From: Wolinella sp052173415
GTDB lineage: Bacteria > Campylobacterota > Campylobacteria > Campylobacterales > Helicobacteraceae
Assembly (NCBI GenBank): GCA_052173415.1
Contig: JBQMYQ010000013.1
Span: 1-38,668, forward strand
Length of the DNA: 38,668 nucleotides
Direction: 5' to 3'
In this document: piece by piece, positions 8,209 to 16,180 of the stretch
Layout: the number at the start of each line of letters is the position of its first letter
Numbering within the stretch: position 1 is the first letter of the stretch
Notes under the pieces: generated by a model
What the model was told of the DNA's origin: nothing
The model's database searches: none
The model's input: the letters and a program-made list of their open reading frames with translations, nothing else
Program-made: the position numbers and the translations under genes

Positions 8209-9543
8209 GTGGAGAGCGTATCTTTTCCGAAAAATGCGGGCTTGTTTCAGGAAATTTTGCAAAAAGTCATTCAAGGGCGTAAGGAAAAAAATGGCAAAGA
8301 GAACGAGCAGGAGGCAGCTCTAAAAGAGAGTGGCGCAAGTGGCGTCTCTTCAAAGATAGAGGGGTCGCTTGGAAGTTTGCAAAAGAGTATCCTAGATGCT
8401 GCACTTAATCGTTTCGCGCAGGTAAAAGATGAGCTTTTAAAGGAGATCGAGAAGCTTTTTAGCTCGCATGCAGAGGGGGCAAATGGCGCGTCCTCCTCTT
8501 TGGAGCAGATGAAGTTGAGTTATAGTGAGACGACTTTTAGCGCGATGAGTGCGCAAGGGGAATCGGGCTCGCTTAGCATTGCGAGCGCACGGACGCGCTC
8601 AGTCAATCTCTCACTATCTGCGACCCTGCGAGATCGCAATGGTTCGCTATCTAAAATACAGCTTGACTTTACTCTGCAAGAGAGCTTCATTAGCACCCTG
8701 CGTAGCTCTAGATCTGCGCTTGATTCCAAGGGCACTGCGCCCAGCGAGAAGCTGAAGCTTCTTGATCCATTAGTGATTGATTATTTAGGAAATGGCACGG
8801 AGCTTAAGGATAAGACGTTCAAGTTTGATTTGGATTCTGATGGCAAGCCCGATCAGATCTCTATGCTCAAACGTGGCTCAGGATTCCTCGCACTGGATAA
8901 AAATGGAGATGGGAAAATCAACAACGGTAGCGAGCTTTTTGGCACAAAAAGTGGCGATGGTTTCGCGGATTTGGCGCGGTATGACAGTAATGGCGATCAC
9001 AAAATCGACAAAAACGACCCGATCTTTAGCAAGTTAAGAATCTGGACACCTGATGAAAATGGCAATGGACGGCTGATGGGGCTTGGTGAGGCGGGAATCG
9101 GCACGATCTACCTAAATGCGAAGCGTAACGAGCAGATCCTGCGGGGCTCTAGTGGCAATATTCTGGGAATCAAGCGCAAAAGTGCCGGCTTTGAGCGACT
9201 CAACGGAACAAAGGGCGAGCTCCATCATATCGATCTTGCGAAGCTTGGCGCAAACCGTCAGAAGCAAGATAGTGCGCTCAAAAATCACAATCTTTCCACT
9301 TATACCAACAGCACTCCTAGTGATATTTTTAGCGAGCAAAGCGCGCCTCAAAGCCACAAAAACGAGACCCTCTCCAGCGCATTTAATGAGATGTGGCTCA
9401 ATCTTGAGCGTGTCCTTACAAACCGTGCGGAAAATTCAGCGAACCTCCTTGATGAGGCGTTTTTCAAAAGGCAACTCCGTGCAATCAAGGAGGAGCTCTT
9501 TAATCATGACGTGATTGCAAGCGCGCGAAGGTTGTTGCGCTAG
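8209..9543 (+). CDS. Secreted-type protein with EF-hand-like calcium repeats, sigma-28 controlled
   Basis: This is a 444-aa protein. It starts with GTG, chosen because AAGGAGG (8197-8203) lies 5 bases before it. There is no Sec signal peptide. Residues 1-180 are Ser/Lys/Glu-rich and low in complexity. Residues 185-310 form the widespread calcium-repeat block of RTX/FrpC-like proteins, opening with DPLVIDYLGNG and carrying DxDxDG-type loops at 207-215, 230-238, 259-267 and 282-290, then LGEAGIGTIYL. The C-terminal 130 residues are polar. The sigma-28 promoter suggests flagellar association or export by the flagellar secretion system, as for Campylobacter Fed and Cia proteins, but that is inference. 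Exact role unknown. Confidence 0.75.
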   Translation: MESVSFPKNAGLFQEILQKVIQGRKEKNGKENEQEAALKESGASGVSSKIEGSLGSLQKSILDAALNRFAQVKDELLKEIEKLFSSHAEGANGASSSLEQMKLSYSETTFSAMSAQGESGSLSIASARTRSVNLSLSATLRDRNGSLSKIQLDFTLQESFISTLRSSRSALDSKGTAPSEKLKLLDPLVIDYLGNGTELKDKTFKFDLDSDGKPDQISMLKRGSGFLALDKNGDGKINNGSELFGTKSGDGFADLARYDSNGDHKIDKNDPIFSKLRIWTPDENGNGRLMGLGEAGIGTIYLNAKRNEQILRGSSGNILGIKRKSAGFERLNGTKGELHHIDLAKLGANRQKQDSALKNHNLSTYTNSTPSDIFSEQSAPQSHKNETLSSAFNEMWLNLERVLTNRAENSANLLDEAFFKRQLRAIKEELFNHDVIASARRLLR

Positions 9544-9547
9544 GGAT

Positions 9548-9570
9548 AATTGCGGGAATCGCCCGCAATT
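9548..9570. terminator. Perfect 9-bp hairpin after the calcium-repeat gene
   Basis: AATTGCGGG (9548-9556) pairs with CCCGCAATT (9562-9570) over the 5-base loop AATCG. There is no T-run after it, so termination may be weak or work from either side. The left arm plus loop contain the over-represented word GCGGGAATCG. Confidence 0.6.
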
Positions 9571-9600
9571 TGAGCGGGACGTTTGGGAATGCGTAGGTGC

Positions 9601-9627
9601 ATGGGGAATCTGTGTGGATTCCCCCAT
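9601..9627. repeat. Inverted pair of the GGGAATC word
   Basis: ATGGGGAATC (9601-9610) faces GATTCCCCCAT (9617-9627) across TGTGTG, with one unpaired C. Two copies of the genome-typical GGGAATC word in opposite orientation form a stem between convergent genes, the arrangement in which uptake sequences act as terminators in Neisseria and Haemophilus. Confidence 0.6.
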
Positions 9628-9629
9628 AC

Positions 9630-9678
9630 CATGGCAAGATAACTAAAGATGCAAGGCTCAGCAAAAAGAGTTGCCATG
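9630..9678. repeat. 8-bp perfect inverted repeat with 33-base loop
   Basis: CATGGCAA (9630-9637) and TTGCCATG (9671-9678) flank 33 bases just before the 3' end of the minus-strand giant gene. It may be a terminator stem for that gene or a small structured RNA. No T-run or promoter was seen. Confidence 0.35.
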
Positions 9679-9685
9679 CGTAGAT

Positions 9686-10813
9686 TTAGCTTGTTTGTCG
9701 GTTTCTCCACTTGATTACATGATGAATTCTTGTGTATTTATCAATCCGTGCCTTAATTATTTCCAATGCTTCATCTGCGCTATTAACCCCATAAATTTTG
9801 TCCTCGCGGATAGCGTCGTATCGCACTTTGTCATCGAGCCTCTTATCCGCTAATTTGCTACTCCATCCCTCGCAAGTCCTATAGGCAATGATGAGCTTAA
9901 AATATTGCCATGCCAGCGCTATTTCAGAGAGTGTTCCCGCCCCACCACCGATAGCAACGACTGCGCTTGCTTGAATAACCTTAGCGTTTCGCAATACATC
10001 AAGTCCCGTGGGTATCACGATATCCGCATAATCATTGACTTCATTCTCATCTAATGAAGGGATGATGGCGATCGTGTCGCCTTTTTTGTATTTTTTGGAA
10101 TCCCGCGCACCTTTGAGTGCTGCCTCCATTACTCCGCCAAGTCCGCCTGTCTGCACCCTGTATCCAGCATCAACCAGAGCCTTGCCAAGCGTATAAGCAA
10201 GCTTATATTCGTTGGATTCCTCTGTGGCATTTCCTGCACCGATCACGGCAATAATTTTATGTTCGCTCGCCTCTTTCGCTCTTTTTAGGAGCTCTTTTTT
10301 CATGTGCCTTTGATTCTCTTTTTTGGATTGATTCTCTTTTGAGGGCTCAAAATAGTAGAGTTGTTCTTCGATGAATTTCGGGTGTTTTGCATGGCAGAGA
10401 ATTGGGAGCATCATCGCAAAATCAGTGGCAATGTCAATATATTTTCCTTCCATTTTTGTATCGTCTTGAATATAGTGTGTGAGGTATTTTCTAAAGCATT
10501 TTGGGTGTAGCCATATATGTTCGCCATTCCATGGGCATTGAAATGATTCTATGGTGTATTTTTTGAGCGGCTTATCTACTCTAAACAGATTCCCAACCGT
10601 TACATCAGCGCCATGGTCGAATTCATATTTAATCCGTTCTAGTGCGTGTCTGACTAGCAAACAATCATCGCTATCTAGGTTTACGATTATGGCTTGAGGA
10701 TTTTTTACTATATGTTTGTGCATGATTTCAAAATTCTCCAAAGATCCTACGCGATGATCGTTTAGCACTAGAATGAAACGCCCTTTAAAATAGGCATCAT
10801 AATCTACAAGCAT
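9686..10813 (-). CDS. 3' part of the giant gene: rest of a GT2 domain fused to a LOG/SLOG (TIGR00725-type) domain
   Basis: This is a 375-aa open piece if started at the ATG at 10813, but the frame is open back to the amber codon at 10885-10883. The codons between read NYQDFEIVYIDDSS, the second strand of a GT-A glycosyltransferase, so the ATG is internal to a domain. Residues 1-150 complete that GT2 domain, with the DxD-like NLDSDD at 45-50. Residues 186-375 form a Rossmann LOG-family domain of the DprA-related TIGR00725 type, with GGLGGVMEAA (223-232) and GGGAGTLSE (289-297). Relatives are nucleotide 5'-monophosphate phosphoribohydrolases or nucleotide-ligand sensors. Whether it is made alone is unclear: no ribosome-binding site precedes 10813. 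Confidence 0.7.
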   Translation of the reverse strand: MLVDYDAYFKGRFILVLNDHRVGSLENFEIMHKHIVKNPQAIIVNLDSDDCLLVRHALERIKYEFDHGADVTVGNLFRVDKPLKKYTIESFQCPWNGEHIWLHPKCFRKYLTHYIQDDTKMEGKYIDIATDFAMMLPILCHAKHPKFIEEQLYYFEPSKENQSKKENQRHMKKELLKRAKEASEHKIIAVIGAGNATEESNEYKLAYTLGKALVDAGYRVQTGGLGGVMEAALKGARDSKKYKKGDTIAIIPSLDENEVNDYADIVIPTGLDVLRNAKVIQASAVVAIGGGAGTLSEIALAWQYFKLIIAYRTCEGWSSKLADKRLDDKVRYDAIREDKIYGVNSADEALEIIKARIDKYTRIHHVIKWRNRQTS

Positions 10814-10882
10814 CTTTAAATATTCGCTAGTGTGCAGAATAGAGGAATCATCAATATAGACGATCTCAAAATCTTGATAGTT

Positions 10883-10885
10883 CTA
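10883..10885 (-). other. In-frame amber (TAG) stop interrupting one long coding frame
   Basis: The frame upstream (from 15097) and downstream (to 9686) is the same, and protein similarity runs straight across. SLKM precedes the stop and NYQDFEIVYIDD follows it. GT2 proteins usually have Gln here (SL..Q.Y.dfEi), and CAG to TAG is one transition. It is therefore a nonsense mutation, a base error, or a read-through site. Read through, the gene would have 1,803 sense or read-through codons. Confidence 0.8.
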
Positions 10886-13800
10886 CATTTTTAGGGAGTT
10901 AAACAGTCGCCTTAGCTTTTTAGGAGGAGTGTCTTTGCCGCGGATAAAGATAATCATAGAGGCGTAGCTTTTTTGTGTCCATTCGCCAAGGTCGCCAGCT
11001 AAATCAACTTTATTTTGTTGTATATCGGGAAAATATCCACGTTCCAAAGCGGTTCGAGCAACGGAGATGAGATTACCATTTTTTAGTTGATTTTGTGGAT
11101 GAATGAAAAATAGTCCATTTTGATGTAGCCTCAGGGAATCTTCATGTGCGAGCATGCGATCCAGCGCTCTGTGCCAAGGCAGTGTAAAAATGCCATTCTC
11201 TGTAGGATTGCGGAGTGGTAGCAGGGCATTTAGTTTTTGTGTATCCATGAAGCATGAGCGAACTTCGACTCTTGTGCCCATGAGTGGCTTTGTTGAAGTG
11301 GAATGGCAGATACTGAGGGATAGTGTCGTGGCATTATATTTTTTAAGCATATCAAATGCGTTTTGAACACTGTTTTTGGCGTGATTAAAATAGAGAATAT
11401 CTAAATCTGTTTGGAAAACATATCTTGTTTGAACTGCTGCGATTCCCGTTAGCGTGGCTAGAAGAGGTTGGGAGTTTTTAGCATGAGCAAAATGGGAATC
11501 GCAGGCAAAGAAACGTTGATAAATTGCATTATTTTGTTCTTGTGCTTCTATAATTCGATCAATGTAGCCTTCGTTTTTAAGCTTCCGTAATTCACCAAGC
11601 AAAGACTCTCGATTGTTTGATGTATAGGCTCTTGAGCGTTCCTCTTTCTCGCTATCTACGACTACTATTCGCTCACTAAAGCGGGAATCTTTCTCAAGCT
11701 GTTCAAAAATGTGAACAACACTCTTATAGACACTTTCGTGATCCATCGAGTTTGTTTTAATAAGCAGTGAGCAATCCTCAAGCACAACTCTTTCTCTCTT
11801 TTTGCATACCAAAATAAGATGTTCACTGATTCCCTCCAAGGACTCAATCTCCACCCCGCAGTCTTCTCTAATTTCAAGTAGCTCAAATCCATATTGCTTA
11901 AGTTTATTTTCATAAAAAGCAAACGGGCGATGATATTCGATTCTGTTAATAAAATTTGTCTTTTTTGTGTATTCGCTGCATATCGAATAGTCATCATGGT
12001 ATCCGCAAATTCTTGTTTGAGATTGATTAATGTCATCAAAAAATGGGTTGCATATACTAAGAATCAAATAACCATCATCATTTAGTAGGTTGTAAATTTT
12101 TCCAAGAATATCTTCTACTGTTTTCTGCTCGACGCAACAGAGGACTAAATTGCAATTAATTAGATTAAATTTTTCATTAATATTTTTAATATTTTCTACA
12201 ATTTTTAGTGATTTATTTGCTCGCTCTTTTACCTGTTCTGCATTAACGTCAAAGACAAAAACTTCCATTTCGCAAGAAAGTGCATTAGCAATCTTGCATT
12301 TTCCTGCGCCATAGTCCAAAAGGCGATCGGGTCTTAGCTGTCTAATTAGCTCAATGATGATAGGATCATGCGTCTGTTCTTTGTAAGTCTCCGAAAGCAG
12401 GGGCAGAAAGTTCTCGATCCCAAAATTAAAATTGTGATCACCCTGATAAGTTCTTTTAATTAAGATCTTAAATTCAAGGGCGTTGAGATTTGAAAATTTT
12501 AACATCTGATAAGCACGTTCAATACTTTTTTGGAACAAATCTATCGAAAAATATTCAATATCTTTTCCGTAGTCGATAAATTTTAGCTGATGATCTATGA
12601 TAATAAAATTCTCTTTTTTGATATTCTTAAGAATCAAGCCTTTTGATCGCAAAAATGCTAACATGCTGGCCACTTCCAAAGCGTGCCCACCCACGTATTT
12701 TTGGCAATTTTTTAGATTCGGAGCTTTGTAATAGATAATTGTGCGTTTTTCTAGTGATTTAATTTTGAATTTAAAGAATCCTTTATTTTCATCAATGCAA
12801 TTATTAAAATATTCTAAAAGTTTGCAGGTTTCCTTGTTTAATGTCTCATGAAAGACTTTATACACCATTTCGCCATCATTAAACACTATGCCCTCTTCAC
12901 CGATTCCCAAAAACTCCAGTTCGCCACATCTAAAAGTGGCATTAAGAAGCTCCCTATATTGCGAAACGTTGTGTAAATAGTGTTGATAGAGTTTGACTTT
13001 GGAATGTATGTGGCTAAATGAAACTTTAGTGCTACTCTCCTCTGCAATTTCCTTTGCTTGTTTGATGAACTTATGCAAATTTTCAAGATTAAAAGATTCC
13101 AAGCGTTCATCTTTGAGTCCCAAAATCTCTCGGATTCCCATGATTCGATAGTAATCGGCAATTATTAAAACCAAGCGATTGAAATACGCTTCTTGAAAAT
13201 TTTTATAGAATTCTTCTCGTGTATCGTCTTGTTTGTATTTGTGGGTAAATGCCGATCCAACGAGATCAAAAAGCAATTTTTGACTCTCCTTGTAGTAGTC
13301 AAAAATTTCCTCTGTTTTTCTATTGTGCAGCGTGCTAAAAGTAGAGCTAACAACTTTGTAGTTGAGATTTTTTAACTGACAAACCCAAAAATAATCACTT
13401 CTTCGCATGGATTGCCCATTAATTGTAGGCGAAATATTGGGCACTTCCAAAGTCTTTCTATTAAAAACAAGAGTATTTCCACCACGGCTGTAAAGGTCTT
13501 TAGAGACTTCAAACGGCTTAGAGAAAAGCTCTCTCGTTGTAGCTTTTCCAGAGAATATATCATCAAGTTTAGGTTTTTCATACGCAACAAAGGGGCTTTC
13601 AAGATGATTAAAACTCTCCATCGAGAGACCATAGTAGTAATCTCTTTTTCGCCAAAGTTTCTGATCCATGAGAGCGTTTTTGGATAGTTTTGTGGCATAG
13701 AGGCAGTCAAGTAAAGAGCATCTGAGGGTGGAGAGGGTTGGAAGTGGGGCATCCTTTGAATAAGAGCCTATCATCACATCATACTGCTCCTTTTTGCAGT

Positions 13801-15097
13801 GCGCAATGACGCGAGAAATATCAAGCGGGATTTGGGTTGGTTTACCATCGATGAGGTAATTTTGCGCAAATTCCATATCATCATCAAGAATCCAAATCAC
13901 ATCTCCGTCTTCTGATTCCAAATAGGCAAAGAGATGGAGCAGACTTCTTGCGTGCGCTATGCTTCTGATTTTGCCGTTTTTAAATAACTCGTGATCGACA
14001 AAATGAAGCCCCTCATCTTTGCAACGCTTACTAAGCTTTTCAATTTCGTCGTTATTTAGCACACTTGCGGGAATTGCGGAGTCTTTTAGCAGTTTTTGAG
14101 CCGCTTTTACACCTGTGTTGTCAACGCACACAATTTTTTTGTGTGTCAGAGGTTGCTCTTTTATGTTTTTAATTATACGCCTAGCATACTCTTCTTCTCC
14201 CGTTACAAAGGCAAAAATCACGCGATCATTAATCTTGCAATTCGCCTCTTTTTTATATTCAAATGGCTTATCTGCAAGAATTTTCACAATCGCTTTTTTA
14301 TCCAGCTTAATTCCAAAGCGCTCTTTTGCGTTTGCAAAGAATTGCCCTTCTTCACGCTTATCCATGAGTCCGCCATATTTGGCATAAAATTTCGCCATGG
14401 ATTCGCGCTTCTTATCCAGATCAGTAGTTAGTCGCTTGCGACTTTTGCTTGCGTCAATCTCCACCAAATGCTCATTAAGAATTGTGTATTTTGGATTGAG
14501 CATCATCACTCTAGTGAAGAGATCTCGATCGGTCATGGAGCGCAGATTCTCATCAAAACACCCGGCTTTTAGAAGTGTGGATAGTCGTATGAATGTATTT
14601 GAGCCCTGAATGTGTGGATTTTTCGTCAGGAAGCTTTTTACTCCCAATTTTTTAGGAATATCTAATTTTTCACTTTTGCCATTTTTCTTGTAAATGAGTC
14701 CAGAGACTACAAAGTCAGTATCATCCTGCAGGGCATTTACGCATGATTGCAAATAGTCCGCTTGCCACAAGTCATCATCATCTAAAAAAGCGACAAAACA
14801 CGCCTCAGGTGATCTCTCTCTATGAAGATTAAAAGCATAGTGACTAAGAATATGATCAATCGCACTGTTTAGATTCCCCGCATAACACTCTTTGGTGCGA
14901 CGATTTTGTATAAACTTTGCGCCAAATTCCTCGCAAAGTTCGCGTTCGCGATTTTGTGTATTTTTGTCTTGAGAATCAGAAGTTACAACAAGATAATTAG
15001 GCTCGTGGCTGTGATTTTTTACGCACTTTAATGATTGTTCCAGGAATCCCACCCTGTCCTTAGTCGCAATAATGACGATGATTTCAGGTTTTTTCAT
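10883..15097 (-). CDS. Giant multidomain glycosyltransferase / pseudokinase / methyltransferase protein, ended by an amber codon
   Basis: 1,404 aa from the ATG at 15097 (MKKPEIIVIIATKDR), 4 bases after the pheA stop. The frame is open 32 codons further, but that part only mirrors the pheA tail. Domains in order: GT2 fold about 4-270 with FLDDDD (105-109); a second GT-like fold about 290-600 with LDDDM (404-408); a protein-kinase-like domain about 723-850 with a glycine loop near 729-738, Lys747, LKN in place of HRD (Asn825 for the catalytic Asp) and DYG for DFG (842-844); a class I methyltransferase about 910-1060 with DYGAG at 928-932; a third GT-like domain with DLD at 1231-1233; and the start of a fourth from about 1376. 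No signal peptide or membrane helix is obvious. It is AT-richer than its neighbours and sits where Campylobacter carries hisC. A surface-glycan role is inferred. Confidence 0.8.
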   Translation of the reverse strand: MKKPEIIVIIATKDRVGFLEQSLKCVKNHSHEPNYLVVTSDSQDKNTQNRERELCEEFGAKFIQNRRTKECYAGNLNSAIDHILSHYAFNLHRERSPEACFVAFLDDDDLWQADYLQSCVNALQDDTDFVVSGLIYKKNGKSEKLDIPKKLGVKSFLTKNPHIQGSNTFIRLSTLLKAGCFDENLRSMTDRDLFTRVMMLNPKYTILNEHLVEIDASKSRKRLTTDLDKKRESMAKFYAKYGGLMDKREEGQFFANAKERFGIKLDKKAIVKILADKPFEYKKEANCKINDRVIFAFVTGEEEYARRIIKNIKEQPLTHKKIVCVDNTGVKAAQKLLKDSAIPASVLNNDEIEKLSKRCKDEGLHFVDHELFKNGKIRSIAHARSLLHLFAYLESEDGDVIWILDDDMEFAQNYLIDGKPTQIPLDISRVIAHCKKEQYDVMIGSYSKDAPLPTLSTLRCSLLDCLYATKLSKNALMDQKLWRKRDYYYGLSMESFNHLESPFVAYEKPKLDDIFSGKATTRELFSKPFEVSKDLYSRGGNTLVFNRKTLEVPNISPTINGQSMRRSDYFWVCQLKNLNYKVVSSTFSTLHNRKTEEIFDYYKESQKLLFDLVGSAFTHKYKQDDTREEFYKNFQEAYFNRLVLIIADYYRIMGIREILGLKDERLESFNLENLHKFIKQAKEIAEESSTKVSFSHIHSKVKLYQHYLHNVSQYRELLNATFRCGELEFLGIGEEGIVFNDGEMVYKVFHETLNKETCKLLEYFNNCIDENKGFFKFKIKSLEKRTIIYYKAPNLKNCQKYVGGHALEVASMLAFLRSKGLILKNIKKENFIIIDHQLKFIDYGKDIEYFSIDLFQKSIERAYQMLKFSNLNALEFKILIKRTYQGDHNFNFGIENFLPLLSETYKEQTHDPIIIELIRQLRPDRLLDYGAGKCKIANALSCEMEVFVFDVNAEQVKERANKSLKIVENIKNINEKFNLINCNLVLCCVEQKTVEDILGKIYNLLNDDGYLILSICNPFFDDINQSQTRICGYHDDYSICSEYTKKTNFINRIEYHRPFAFYENKLKQYGFELLEIREDCGVEIESLEGISEHLILVCKKRERVVLEDCSLLIKTNSMDHESVYKSVVHIFEQLEKDSRFSERIVVVDSEKEERSRAYTSNNRESLLGELRKLKNEGYIDRIIEAQEQNNAIYQRFFACDSHFAHAKNSQPLLATLTGIAAVQTRYVFQTDLDILYFNHAKNSVQNAFDMLKKYNATTLSLSICHSTSTKPLMGTRVEVRSCFMDTQKLNALLPLRNPTENGIFTLPWHRALDRMLAHEDSLRLHQNGLFFIHPQNQLKNGNLISVARTALERGYFPDIQQNKVDLAGDLGEWTQKSYASMIIFIRGKDTPPKKLRRLFNSLKM

Positions 15098-15101
15098 GTT
15101 T

Positions 15102-16172
15102 TTAATTCTTCGGATAACTCCCGAGCCAGCGGATTTCTCGCCCGTGTTTCTCAAAGAGTTTTTGGACATTTTCATCATCGATATGCCCCTCAAAATCGAT
15201 AAAAAATTGAAAGCTAAAATCCGAGCTCTTATTATTTCGCTTCGGACGCGATTCGATCTTGGTCATGTTGAGATTGTGGTGGCTAATATCTTTTAAAAAT
15301 TCCACCAAAGAGCCCGGCTTGTTTGTATGGCTAAGATCCGCAAGAATCGAGGTTTTATCCGCACCACTGGGGGCATTGGTGAAGTCGCTGATGATGACAA
15401 ATCGCGTTTTGTTATTTTGGGAATCTTCGATGTTTTCAAAAAGCGTGGGCAGGCGGTAGAGTTTGGCGGCAATTTGGGAGCAGATCGCCGCGGTGTAGGG
15501 TTCTTTGCTAGCGAGCTGGGCGGCTTTTGCGGTGGAATCGACTGGGATTCGCTCCACCCCTTCGAGATTGTATTCGTTGAGGAAGCTTAAGCACTGCCCA
15601 AAGGCGATGTCTTTGGAGTAGATTCGTCGCACCTCTTTTAGGGAATCGCACGTCGTGGCGAAGGTGTGATGTATGGGCATGGTGAGCTCCGCGATGATTT
15701 TGAGGCTTCCCTCCCCGAGCAGATCGAGCGTCTCGCCCACCGCGCCGTTTTTATTGTTCTCAATCGGCACGACGCCGTATTTCGCGCGCCCCGATTCTAC
15801 GGTTTTAAAAATTGATGTAATCGTATTCATCGAAAGATACGCACTCATCGCGCCAAAGCGACTTTCTGCGGCTTGATGCGTGTGACTCCCCACAGGACCG
15901 AGATAAGCGACCCTCTCAGGGAGCTCGAGATTGCGACTGGCGGCAAAAATCTCCAAAAAAATCGCCTCAAGAGCCGCGTTACTTAATGAGCCACTGTTTT
16001 TTGCATTTAGTCGCTCTAGGATTTCGCGCTCGCGTTCAGGACGGTAGATGACGCTCCCCTCGCGCTTTTTGTAGCACCCAATCTCGCGGACGATTCCCAT
16101 GCGGCGATTGAGCAGCTCCAATATCTCTTCATCAAGGCGATCAATCTTTTTGCGAAACTCTTGCAAATCCAT
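15102..16172 (-). CDS. pheA: Bifunctional chorismate mutase / prephenate dehydratase
   Basis: This enzyme converts chorismate to prephenate and then to phenylpyruvate in phenylalanine synthesis. The 356 aa carry an N-terminal AroQ-type chorismate mutase (about 1-85, LDEEILELLNRRM), a prephenate dehydratase domain (about 90-270, starting VAYLGPVGSHTHQAA, with the NNKTRFVII motif) and a C-terminal ACT domain (about 277-356) with GSLVEFL and ESRP, the site for feedback by phenylalanine. AAGGA precedes the ATG at 16172. It starts 8 bases after lysA ends and is followed after 4 bases by the giant gene, so all three form one unit. Confidence 0.93.
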   Translation of the reverse strand: MDLQEFRKKIDRLDEEILELLNRRMGIVREIGCYKKREGSVIYRPEREREILERLNAKNSGSLSNAALEAIFLEIFAASRNLELPERVAYLGPVGSHTHQAAESRFGAMSAYLSMNTITSIFKTVESGRAKYGVVPIENNKNGAVGETLDLLGEGSLKIIAELTMPIHHTFATTCDSLKEVRRIYSKDIAFGQCLSFLNEYNLEGVERIPVDSTAKAAQLASKEPYTAAICSQIAAKLYRLPTLFENIEDSQNNKTRFVIISDFTNAPSGADKTSILADLSHTNKPGSLVEFLKDISHHNLNMTKIESRPKRNNKSSDFSFQFFIDFEGHIDDENVQKLFEKHGREIRWLGSYPKN

Positions 16173-16180
16173 GGGAATCC

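Noticed and set aside
15098..15193. N-terminal extension of the giant protein by 32 residues
   Set aside because: It overlaps the pheA ACT-domain end, has no glycosyltransferase content, and the ATG at 15097 gives a typical GT2 N-terminus.
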